From Sinorhizobium fredii USDA 205 (GTDB lineage: Bacteria > Pseudomonadota > Alphaproteobacteria > Rhizobiales > Rhizobiaceae), in NCBI RefSeq assembly GCF_001461695.1, contig NZ_AUTC01000120.1:1-64000 (forward strand): a stretch of 64,000 nt of DNA, read 5' to 3'. Shown here piece by piece: positions 8,218 through 16,497 of the stretch. The notes under the pieces are model-generated. The model searched no databases and was not told the DNA's origin. It saw only the letters and a list, made by a program, of their open reading frames with translations. Numbering within the stretch: position 1 is the first letter of the stretch; every line of letters starts with the position of its first letter. The translations under genes and the position numbers were made by a program.

Positions 8218-10215
8218 TTACATGAAGTCTCGCCGGATCCGCTTCTCGAAAGTCTTCTCGAAGATCTTCTCCTCACCCTCGAAGGCCTCGACCTTGGCAG
8301 ACGTAATCCACTCGGTTTCGCTGCAGCCAAGCCGGGAGGTCGAGACGGTCCTCAGGGACTGCTCGTCGCGCTTGGCGATGCAGGTCCAGGTCGAGACGCC
8401 GGTCATCGAGTGCGGATCGCCGGGCGCGATCGACCAAACCTCGTCGCGGATGTCCTGCGTCGCGTTGCCCGTGTCGGGATGTTCGACGAGGCCGGTATCC
8501 TCATAGATGCGGTAGTGTGTCACGCCCTTTGTCATGTCGCGTTCGACCGTGCGGCGCGTTTTCGCCGGCGAATGCTCGAGATAGGTGGGCAGCGGATTGG
8601 GGTCGGCCGGCTGCGGCACGACGATCTCGCGGTGGTCGCCGAGGAGCGGCAGTGACAGTGACAGGCTTCCGGTGTCGATCGTCAGGCCCGGATCGGTCGG
8701 CGGCGGCAGGATCATCGGCCAATAGGAGGTCGAGAGCGACAGGCGGATGCGATGACCGGCGCGGAAGCGGTAGCCGCAGGCGTCGAGCACCAGCGTGATA
8801 CGCGTCTTGTGGTTCTTCTGCATCGGCTGCGGCTTCGTATTGCCGTTGCGATGGGCGAGGTTGAGCACGCCGAAGGCAACGCGGGTTGCCGTGCCATCTG
8901 GATGAATGTCGACGAGACGCGCGACAAGGTTGGCCGTGTCGGCGCCGCAGGAGACGTCCAAGGTCAGGACCGGCTGTCCGAGATAGTCCTCCGCCTCGAG
9001 CAGGGGTCGGCTGTCGAAGGTGAGGGAACCTGCGTCGTCGCTGCGCTGGTCGCCGGCCATCTCGGCATCCGGCTTCAGGGTGAAATATTCGCCGGCGGCG
9101 GTGCCGGAATCGAGCGGCGAGCGGATGTAGATGTCGCCCATCCCTCGTTTGGCCGTGGAGCCGGTCACCAGGCGGCCATCGCTCGAGATTGCGAAGGTGC
9201 GCGTCTCCGGTGCGCTCCAGACGTCCTTGGCAATCCAGCGGCCCGGATCTTCGTTGCGCCTCAGGGCCGGCTTCGGACCGTCGAGAATATAGGCGCGCAT
9301 CTGCGGCAGCCTTTCCGCACCGTTCTTTTCGTCGCGGAGCCAGCGGTTCCACCAGCGGATCGCCTCGCTGTGAAAGTCCGCGCGCGGCTTCGGCCAGGCG
9401 AAATGCGGGTACTTGTGAACCCAGGGTCCGATCAGCGCCTTAGCTTTTTCGCCGAGTCCTTCGATCGCCTTGATCGGCGTGTTGCGGTAGCCGTCGGCCC
9501 AGCCGGCGATGACAAGCGCGGGGATCGGGAAGCCGTCGAAATCCTCCGAGATCGAGCCGTGACGCCAGAAATCGTCGCGACGTTGATGCTCGAGCCATTC
9601 CTCGAGGAAGAAGGGCTCGTTCTCCAGCCGCTCCAGCCACAGCTCTTTCCAGCCTTCGCCGACGAGTTCGGGATCGGGCGAGCGAGACTGGTAGGCAAGC
9701 ATGGTCGCCGCCCAGGAAAGCTGCGCCGAAAGATGGCAACCGTTCTTGTAGTGGATGTCGTCATTGTAGCGGTCGACCGTCGAGGCGATCGAGATCACCG
9801 CTTTAAGGGCCGGCGGCTTCAGGGCAGCCACCTGCAGGCAATTGAAGCCGCCCCAGGAGATGCCCATCATGCCGACCTTGCCGTTCGACCAGGGCTGCGC
9901 GGCGATCCATTCGACGATCTCGCAGCCATCGGAAAGCTCGCGCGGTGTATATTCGCCGTCGATCACCCCTTCGGATTCGCCGGAGCCGCGGATATCGACG
10001 CGCACGCCGGCAATGCCGGCCGCCGCGAAGACGGGATAGGTCGATTCATCACGGGCGCAGGTTCCGTCGCGCTTGCGATAAGGCAGATACTCGAGCACCG
10101 CCGGCACCGGATTTTGCTCCGTGCCCTCCGGCATCCAGATGCGTGCGGCGAGGCGGGTTCCGTCACTGAGTGTGATCCATTCGTTCTCGATGATGGTGAA
10201 GTTGCGATCGGACAC
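8218..10215 (-). CDS. CocE/NonD-family hydrolase
   Basis: 665-residue serine hydrolase of the X-Pro dipeptidyl-peptidase (S15)/cocaine esterase class. The nucleophile is Ser120 in GISWGGF; VRVDIRGSGESEG and the start ISDGTRLAARIWMPEG are family landmarks, and a C-terminal beta-sandwich (LEAEDYLGQPVLTLDVSC onward) is present. No signal peptide, so cytoplasmic. It ends a peptide-type ABC transporter operon on the same strand, 82 bp after the ATPase gene. That context suggests hydrolysis of the imported acylated or peptidic compound; it is not proof of peptidase activity. Confidence 0.85.
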   Translation of the reverse strand: MSDRNFTIIENEWITLSDGTRLAARIWMPEGTEQNPVPAVLEYLPYRKRDGTCARDESTYPVFAAAGIAGVRVDIRGSGESEGVIDGEYTPRELSDGCEIVEWIAAQPWSNGKVGMMGISWGGFNCLQVAALKPPALKAVISIASTVDRYNDDIHYKNGCHLSAQLSWAATMLAYQSRSPDPELVGEGWKELWLERLENEPFFLEEWLEHQRRDDFWRHGSISEDFDGFPIPALVIAGWADGYRNTPIKAIEGLGEKAKALIGPWVHKYPHFAWPKPRADFHSEAIRWWNRWLRDEKNGAERLPQMRAYILDGPKPALRRNEDPGRWIAKDVWSAPETRTFAISSDGRLVTGSTAKRGMGDIYIRSPLDSGTAAGEYFTLKPDAEMAGDQRSDDAGSLTFDSRPLLEAEDYLGQPVLTLDVSCGADTANLVARLVDIHPDGTATRVAFGVLNLAHRNGNTKPQPMQKNHKTRITLVLDACGYRFRAGHRIRLSLSTSYWPMILPPPTDPGLTIDTGSLSLSLPLLGDHREIVVPQPADPNPLPTYLEHSPAKTRRTVERDMTKGVTHYRIYEDTGLVEHPDTGNATQDIRDEVWSIAPGDPHSMTGVSTWTCIAKRDEQSLRTVSTSRLGCSETEWITSAKVEAFEGEEKIFEKTFEKRIRRDFM

Positions 10216-10297
10216 GAATGTTTCTCCTGATTTCTTGCGGTCGAGCGATCAACAGCGGATTGGAGGGCGTGCGGGGCGAGGCGCCCCGCTCTCCGGG

Positions 10298-11929
10298 TCA
10301 ATTCCCCGCACTCTCCATGCGCCTGGTCTTCAGCACCCGTTCGAGCCAGCCGATTTCCATTTCCGGCACCGACTTCAGGAGCAGGTCGGTGTAGTCGTCG
10401 AAAGGCGGCGAGAGCACTTTCGACTTCGGACCGAACCGCACCAGCCGCCCGCGATGCATCACCGCGACGCTGTCGGCGATTGCCCGCACGATCGCGATGT
10501 CATGGGTGATAAACACATAGGAAACAGCGGTTTCCTCCTGGAGCTTCATGAGCAGATTCAGGATGCCCTCCGCCACCAGCGGATCGAGTGCCGAGGTCGG
10601 CTCGTCGCAGAGGATGAGTTCCGGCTTGGCGGCGAGCGCCCGGGCGATCGCGACGCGCTGCTTCTGACCGCCCGACAGTTCGGCCGGATAGCGGTCGAGG
10701 AAGCGCGTTCCCATCTCGATCTGGTCGAGCAATTCCTTGACGCGTTCGGTTTTCTTGGCGCCGTGCATGGAGAAGTAGAAGGAGAGCGGCCGGCCGATGA
10801 TGTCGCGCACGGTCTGGCGCGGATTCATGGCCGTATCCGCCATCTGGTAGATCATCTGGATGCGGCGCAGTTCGTCGTTCGTGCGGCCCTTCAACGCCTT
10901 CGGGAGTTCCTTGCCGTCAAAGGTGATGCGGCCCTCCGTCGGCGGCAACAGCCCGGTGATGACGCGAGCGAGGGTGGACTTGCCGGAGCCGGATTCGCCG
11001 ACGATGGCCAGCGTCTGGCCCTTCGACAGGTGCATCGACACGTCGTGCAGCACCTTGAAGCCATTGCCGTAAGCGGCATGGACATGCTCGATCTTGAGCA
11101 GGGTGCCGGACTGGTCCGGGGCTTCGTTGCGCTTCGCCTGACGGACGCTGACAAGCGCCCTTGTATAGTCTTCCTTAGGTGCTTCGATCACCTGCTTGGT
11201 CGTGCCGTATTCGACGGTTTTACCGTGGCGGAGCACCATGATGTCGTCGGAGATCTGGGCGACCACGGCGAGATCGTGGGTGATGTAGAGCGCCGCCGTA
11301 TGCGTCTCCTCGATGGCGTGCTTGATCGCCGCCAGCACGTCGATCTGCGTCGTGACATCAAGCGCCGTGGTCGGCTCGTCGAAGACGATCAGTTCCGGGT
11401 TGGGGCAGAGGGCCATGGCGGTCATGGCGCGCTGCAGTTGGCCGCCCGAAACCTGGTGCGGGTAGCGCCCGCCGAAGGTCTCCGGGTTGGGAAGGCCGAG
11501 CACCCGGAAAAGATAGAGGGCGCGTTTTTTCGCCTCCTCTCTCGACATGATGCCGTGGCGGAGCGACGCCTCGATTACCTGGTCGCCGAGCTTGTGGGCC
11601 GGATTGAAGGCCGCCGCCGCCGATTGCGCCACATAGCAGACGTGACATCCGCGTACCGAATTGATGCCGCCGCGGTCGAGCTTCAAAATGTCCTTGCCGT
11701 TGAGCAGCACTTCGCCGCCGGTGATCCGCACGCCGCCGCGGCCATAGGCGAGTGCCGAGAGGCCGATCGTCGACTTGCCGGCACCGGACTCGCCGATGAG
11801 GCCCAGCACCTTGCCTTTCGCGAGGTCGAAGGAGACGCCTTCGACGAGCGTCACCACTTTCGGCGGCTCGCCGGGCGGATAGCTCGTCGCCTCGATCTTC
11901 AGGTTCTTGACGGAGAGAAGCTCAGGCAT
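10298..11929 (-). CDS. peptide-type ABC transporter, fused dual ATP-binding protein (DppD-DppF)
   Basis: 543-residue protein carrying two ATPase domains in one chain. First domain: GESGAGKST near residue 46 and VSGGQLQRAMTAM. Second domain: GESGSGKST near residue 315 and LSGGQKQRVAIARAL. The fusion of what are two subunits in E. coli Dpp/Opp is common in rhizobia. The start overlaps the permease stop by 8 bp (11922-11929), indicating coupling. Drives import through the DppB/DppC-like permeases upstream. Confidence 0.88.
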   Translation of the reverse strand: MPELLSVKNLKIEATSYPPGEPPKVVTLVEGVSFDLAKGKVLGLIGESGAGKSTIGLSALAYGRGGVRITGGEVLLNGKDILKLDRGGINSVRGCHVCYVAQSAAAAFNPAHKLGDQVIEASLRHGIMSREEAKKRALYLFRVLGLPNPETFGGRYPHQVSGGQLQRAMTAMALCPNPELIVFDEPTTALDVTTQIDVLAAIKHAIEETHTAALYITHDLAVVAQISDDIMVLRHGKTVEYGTTKQVIEAPKEDYTRALVSVRQAKRNEAPDQSGTLLKIEHVHAAYGNGFKVLHDVSMHLSKGQTLAIVGESGSGKSTLARVITGLLPPTEGRITFDGKELPKALKGRTNDELRRIQMIYQMADTAMNPRQTVRDIIGRPLSFYFSMHGAKKTERVKELLDQIEMGTRFLDRYPAELSGGQKQRVAIARALAAKPELILCDEPTSALDPLVAEGILNLLMKLQEETAVSYVFITHDIAIVRAIADSVAVMHRGRLVRFGPKSKVLSPPFDDYTDLLLKSVPEMEIGWLERVLKTRRMESAGN

Positions 11930-12749
11930 CGCCGCGCCCTCCTTTCAGGCTCGAGGTACGCTTCATCAGCCAATCGACGACGAGGTTGACGCAGATGGCG
12001 AGGGTGGCGATCGCCGCGCCCGGGACCAGTGCGGCGGAGATGCCGAAGATGATGCCGTCCTTGTTGTCCTTGACCATGCCGCCCCAGTCGGCGGCCGGCG
12101 GCTGGATGCCGAGGCCGAGGAAGGAGAGGGTGGAGAGGAACAGGATCGAGAAGGCGAAGCGGAGGCCGAATTCGGCAAGCAGCGGCGACAGCGTGTTCGG
12201 CAGGATCTCCCGGAAGATGATCCAGAGCGAGCCTTCGCCGCGAAGCCTCGCGGCCTCGACGAATTCCATCACCGCGATATCGAGGGCGACGGCGCGGCCG
12301 ATGCGGAAGACACGGGTGGAATCGAGCACCGCCATCACCAGGATCAGGATCCAGAGATGCTGCGGCAGGACGGCGAGCACGACGAGGGCGAAGATCAGAG
12401 TCGGCACCGCCATCATCAGGTCGTTGAAGCGCGAGAGGAGCTGGTCGACGAAGCCGCCGGTGACGGCCGCCGCGAAGCTCAGGATCATGCCGAGCGCGAA
12501 GGAGATCACGGTCGCCACCAGCGCCACGAAAATGGTGGTGCGGGCGCCGTAGATCATGCGCGACAGCAGGTCGCGCCCGAGATTGTCGGTGCCGAGCAGG
12601 AAATCGCCGCCGGCCGGCATCCAGATCTCGCCGACGACATCGCGTTCGCCGAAAGGCGCGATGAAGGGCGCGAAGATCGCGCAAAGCAGGCAAAGCGCAA
12701 TGCCAATGATGCCGATCCAGGCGCTGATGGGGATAGATCTGAGATTCAT
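11922..12749 (-). CDS. peptide-type ABC transporter permease (DppC-like)
   Basis: 275-residue inner-membrane permease of the oligopeptide class. Five to six membrane segments; the phrase FLLGTDNLGRDLLSRMIYGARTT is the DppC/OppC hallmark, and the EAA loop is EFVEAARLRGEGSLWIIFREILPN. The start ATG overlaps the upstream permease stop as ATGA (12746-12749). Confidence 0.88.
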   Translation of the reverse strand: MNLRSIPISAWIGIIGIALCLLCAIFAPFIAPFGERDVVGEIWMPAGGDFLLGTDNLGRDLLSRMIYGARTTIFVALVATVISFALGMILSFAAAVTGGFVDQLLSRFNDLMMAVPTLIFALVVLAVLPQHLWILILVMAVLDSTRVFRIGRAVALDIAVMEFVEAARLRGEGSLWIIFREILPNTLSPLLAEFGLRFAFSILFLSTLSFLGLGIQPPAADWGGMVKDNKDGIIFGISAALVPGAAIATLAICVNLVVDWLMKRTSSLKGGRGDA

Positions 12750-13858
12750 CGCGGGTGCCTCAGTCTCGGGTTGGCGAGAATGGCGAGAATGTCGGCCGCC
12801 ATGTTGAGGAAGATGTAGAACGCCGCGAAGATCAGCCCGCAGGCCTGCACGACGGGCATGTCGCGCACCGTCACCGCATCCACCATGTACTGCCCCATGC
12901 CGGGATAGACGAACACCACCTCGACGACGACCACGCCGACGACCAGATAGGCGAGGTTCAGCGCGATGACGTTGATGACCGGCGCCACGGCATTGGGGGC
13001 CGCATGACGGGCGATGATGCGGAAGGTTCCGAGACCCTTGAGTTCGGCGGTTTCGACATAGGCGGACGACATGACGTTGAGGATCGCCGCTCGCGTCATG
13101 CGCATCATGTGGGCGAGGACGACGAGCACGAGGGTGGCGACCGGAAGCGCGATCGCCGAGAGCCGCTCGGTGAGGGTCATGCTGTCATAGACCGTCGCCG
13201 GGAAGGTGGCGACGCCCAATTGGACGGCAAAGAACAAGATCAGAAGATAGCCGATGAAGAACTCCGGCAGAGAGATCGCCGCCAGCGAAATCACGTTGAT
13301 GATCTTGTCCGGTAGTCGGTTGCGGAATTGCACCGCCAGCATGCCGAGCCCGACGGCGAGCGGCACCGAGATGAGCGCAGCGAAAAAGGCAAGGAAGAGG
13401 GAGTTGCCAAGCCTTTTACCGATCTGTTCGCTGACCGAATTCTTGCTCGCCCAGGAGGTGCCGAAATCGCCCTTCACGGCCCCGCCGAGCCAAGTGAGGT
13501 AACGCTCGCTCCACGGCCGGTCGAGGCCGAGATCCTTGCGGATATTCTCGACCGCCTGTGGCGTTGCCGACTGGCCGAGATAGGTGGTGGCGAAATCGCC
13601 GGGCAGCGCCTCGATACCACCGAAGATCATCAGCGACACGGCGAAGAGCAGGCCGACGCTGAGGCCGAGGCGCTGAAGGATCAGCGCCACGAGAGGGCGG
13701 CGAAAGACGAAACGCCGCCAGAACGCACCGCCGATCGCGCCCGAGGCGGCGGCGGGGTTGGGCTTTGCTGGCACTCCGGAAAGATCGGCGGAGCGCGGGA
13801 GTGTTTCACCCGCGACCCCATCGGTCGGGACCGGACCAGTGATCGGTCCGCTCTCCAT
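12746..13858 (-). CDS. peptide-type ABC transporter permease (DppB-like)
   Basis: 370-residue inner-membrane permease with the DppB landmarks LSLMIFGG.. and DLGLDRPWSERYLTW, and the EAA-type loop ETAELKGLGTFRIIARHAAPN. It carries an unusual ~60-residue proline/alanine-rich cytoplasmic N-terminus before the first membrane segment. ATG 13858 was chosen; a GTG at 13876 in frame would add six residues and overlap the binding-protein stop. The gene begins 2 bp after the binding-protein stop. Confidence 0.84.
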   Translation of the reverse strand: MESGPITGPVPTDGVAGETLPRSADLSGVPAKPNPAAASGAIGGAFWRRFVFRRPLVALILQRLGLSVGLLFAVSLMIFGGIEALPGDFATTYLGQSATPQAVENIRKDLGLDRPWSERYLTWLGGAVKGDFGTSWASKNSVSEQIGKRLGNSLFLAFFAALISVPLAVGLGMLAVQFRNRLPDKIINVISLAAISLPEFFIGYLLILFFAVQLGVATFPATVYDSMTLTERLSAIALPVATLVLVVLAHMMRMTRAAILNVMSSAYVETAELKGLGTFRIIARHAAPNAVAPVINVIALNLAYLVVGVVVVEVVFVYPGMGQYMVDAVTVRDMPVVQACGLIFAAFYIFLNMAADILAILANPRLRHPR

Positions 13859-13860
13859 GG

Positions 13861-15450
13861 TCAAGCGTCCAGCCACACCCGGGTTGCGACATAGCCGTTC
13901 GACATGTCGTTGCCGATATCGTGGACGTAGCCCTTCACCTGCTTGGTGGATGCGTTCACGAAGTCATTGAACATCGGCAGGATCACGCCGCCTTCGTCGC
14001 GCACCATCATCGCCAAGGTGCGGTACATGTCCGTGCGCTTGGCCTCGTCCAGTTCGGCACGCGCTTTGAGCAGGAGCTTGTCGAAGTCCTCACGCTGGAA
14101 GCGGGTGTCATTCCAGTCGGCGTTCGAGAGATAGGCGGTCGAGTACATCTGGTCCTGGGTCGGGCGCCCGCCCCAGTAGGAGGTCGAGAACGGCTGAACG
14201 TTCCAGACGTTGGTGTAGTAGCCGTCGCCCGGCTCGCGCTTGACCTCGATCTCGATGCCGGCCTTCTTGGCACTCTCCTGGTACAGAACGGCGGCATCCA
14301 CGGCACCCGGGAAGGCGACGTCGGAGGTGCGCAGCAGCACCGGCCCGCTATGGCCCGACTTCTTGTAATGGAAGGCGGCCTTGTCCGGGTCATAGACGCG
14401 CTGCTCGATGCCTTCCGGGAAGAGGGCATAGGTGTCGTTGATCGGGAAGTCGTTGCCGATCTTGCCGTAACCGCCGAGGATTCGCTGGACCATGGTCTCG
14501 CGGTCTATCGCCAGCTTCAGCGCCATGCGAAGGTCGTTGTTGTCGAACGGCGCCGTGTTGCAATGCATGATGAAGACGTAGTGGCCGCGGCCGGACGTGG
14601 TGAGGATTTCGACGGTCGGGGCGCGCTTCAAGAGGCTGACGGTCTTCGGATCGATACGGTTGATGAAGTGGACCTGGCCGGAAGAAAGCGCCGCGATGCG
14701 CGCCGTCGCATCGTTCATGGCGATCAGTTCGACCGAATCCACATAGCCTCGATCCGTACGCCAGTCGTCCTGGTTCCTTTCGAAAGTGGCGCGCACGCCC
14801 GGTTCGAAGCTCGCGACCTTGTAGGGCCCGGTGCCGATCATGGCGTCGGGGTTGTCCATGCCGCCGTTCGGTTGGATAACGAGGTGATAGTCCGAAAGCA
14901 GCAGCGGCAGGTCGGCATTGCCTTCGCTCAGCGTCAGCACGAGCTTGCCGCCGTCGGCCTTGATTTCCTTGATGGATTTCAAGACGCCGAGCGCGCCCGA
15001 CTCCGACTTGTCGTCCGTGTGACGCTGTAGCGTCTTGACGACGTCGTCGACCGTCAGTTCCTTGCCGTCGTGGAACTTGACGCCCTTGCGGATCGCGAAG
15101 GTCCAGGTCATCGAGTCGGCGGAGGGCTCCCAGGACTCGGCAAGCGCCGGCACGGCCGCGCCGGTCGTCGGGTGGCTTTCGACGAGCAGGTCGCCCCAGG
15201 TCCTGATGACGACGAACAGGAATTGTGAAAGCGCCTTTGCCGGGTCTTTCGAATCGGTTGCGGCCGCGCCCTCGAGGCCGAGTTTAAGATGACCGCCGCG
15301 CTTCGGCTCCTGCGCCGCGGCGCTCACCGCAAACAGCGTGCTTGCGGTCGATGCGGCAATGCCGAAGGCCGCAGCGCGCCCGAGAAACTCGCGGCGGTTG
15401 ATTTTGCCCAGCATGACCTGTCGTGTCAGATAATCCTTGTAATCGCTCAT
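13861..15450 (-). CDS. peptide-type ABC transporter substrate-binding protein, Tat-exported
   Basis: 529-residue SBP_bac_5 family binding protein. The N-terminus has a twin-arginine motif (NRREFLGRA, Arg19-Arg20) then a hydrophobic stretch ending ..VSAAAQEP, so export is probably by Tat in folded form. ATG 15450 was chosen: GGGAACAGGGGA lies just upstream, while the in-frame start at 15489 has no site. First gene of the operon binding protein, DppB, DppC, DppDF, CocE hydrolase. The ligand is not evident; families of this kind bind peptides, opines or glycosides. Confidence 0.87.
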   Translation of the reverse strand: MSDYKDYLTRQVMLGKINRREFLGRAAAFGIAASTASTLFAVSAAAQEPKRGGHLKLGLEGAAATDSKDPAKALSQFLFVVIRTWGDLLVESHPTTGAAVPALAESWEPSADSMTWTFAIRKGVKFHDGKELTVDDVVKTLQRHTDDKSESGALGVLKSIKEIKADGGKLVLTLSEGNADLPLLLSDYHLVIQPNGGMDNPDAMIGTGPYKVASFEPGVRATFERNQDDWRTDRGYVDSVELIAMNDATARIAALSSGQVHFINRIDPKTVSLLKRAPTVEILTTSGRGHYVFIMHCNTAPFDNNDLRMALKLAIDRETMVQRILGGYGKIGNDFPINDTYALFPEGIEQRVYDPDKAAFHYKKSGHSGPVLLRTSDVAFPGAVDAAVLYQESAKKAGIEIEVKREPGDGYYTNVWNVQPFSTSYWGGRPTQDQMYSTAYLSNADWNDTRFQREDFDKLLLKARAELDEAKRTDMYRTLAMMVRDEGGVILPMFNDFVNASTKQVKGYVHDIGNDMSNGYVATRVWLDA

Positions 15451-15705
15451 TCCCCTGTTCCCTTTCGTTAGTCGGCATTCGCCGTTCATTGTGATTGGTA
15501 GAGACTGCGTATCGCCATCTTCGGATGGCCCAAGGCACTGTACCGCGTGGGTTCTTTCCTCTGTCCTCCCTCCTGTCCGGGGGCGCTCCAGGCTTCAACC
15601 ATAAGGCTATCCGCTCGGTTGAAGCTTGTAACGTCCTAAATAATCACTTCTTTCCATAAGCAGCCCTTATGGACTGCGTTCCTGCGGGCTTCTCGCAGCC
15701 GGCTT

Positions 15706-16497
15706 TTACCTTCCCTTCCAGACCGGATCGCGCTTCTCCGAAAAGGCGCGTGCTCCTTCCAGTTGATCCTCGCTCGAATACAGCACGTCGACCGTCTTGA
15801 ACTGGCGACGGGTGATCTTGTTCATCGTCGTCTGGAAATCGCGGCCCTCGGCCTCGCGGACGACCTCCTTGATGGCCGCATAGACGAGCGGCGGCCCGCT
15901 CTCGAGCAGGCGCGCAAGCTCCCAGGCGCGTTCCATCAGCCGTCCTGCCGGCAGGATCTCGTTGACGAAACCCCATCGATGCGCCTCCGCGGCTTCGAGC
16001 CAGCGCCCGGTCAGAAGCATGTCCATGGCGATGTGGTAGGGGATGCGCTTCGGCAGCTTGATCGAGGCGGCGTCGGCGACCGTGCCCGAACGGATCTCCG
16101 GCAGGGCGAAGGCCGCGTGTTCTGCCGCGAGGATGAGGTCTGTCGAAAGCGCGATCTCCAGACCGCCGCCACAGCAGATGCCGTTGACGGCGGCGATGAT
16201 CGGTTTGTTGAGGTCGCGCAGTTCCTGCATGCCGCCGAAACCGCCGACGCCATAGTCGCCGTCGACAGGATCGCCCTCGGCCGCCGCCTTCAGGTCCCAA
16301 CCGGGACAAAAGAATTTTTCCCCGGCGCCGGTGATGATCGCGACCCGGAGCGCCGGATCGTCACGGAAGTCGCGGAAGATTTCGCCCATGACCCGGCTGG
16401 TCTTGAGGTCGATGGCATTCGCCTTCGGCCGGTCGATCGTGACTTCGAGAATGCCGCCTTGGCGGCGGGTGAGGATCGGTCCGGTCATAGGCGTCAT
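15706..16497 (-). CDS. caiD: carnitinyl-CoA dehydratase (crotonobetainyl-CoA hydratase), CaiD
   Basis: 263-residue crotonase-fold enzyme very close in pattern to E. coli CaiD: DRPKANAID, ITGAGEKFF, GWDLKAAAEG and the C-terminal FSEKRDPVWKGR are shared. Both catalytic glutamates are kept, in GGGLEIALSTD and FALPEIRSG. Hydrates crotonobetainyl-CoA to L-carnitinyl-CoA. Start overlaps the ligase stop as ATGA (16494-16497). Last gene of the minus-strand carnitine/gamma-butyrobetaine operon; some 255 bp without a gene separate it from the peptide ABC operon. Confidence 0.88.
   Translation of the reverse strand: MTPMTGPILTRRQGGILEVTIDRPKANAIDLKTSRVMGEIFRDFRDDPALRVAIITGAGEKFFCPGWDLKAAAEGDPVDGDYGVGGFGGMQELRDLNKPIIAAVNGICCGGGLEIALSTDLILAAEHAAFALPEIRSGTVADAASIKLPKRIPYHIAMDMLLTGRWLEAAEAHRWGFVNEILPAGRLMERAWELARLLESGPPLVYAAIKEVVREAEGRDFQTTMNKITRRQFKTVDVLYSSEDQLEGARAFSEKRDPVWKGR

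Noticed and set aside
15653..15671. CCATAAG...CTTATGG palindrome after caiD
   Set aside because: No T-run follows on the minus strand, so it cannot be called a terminator; no regulator nearby points to an operator.
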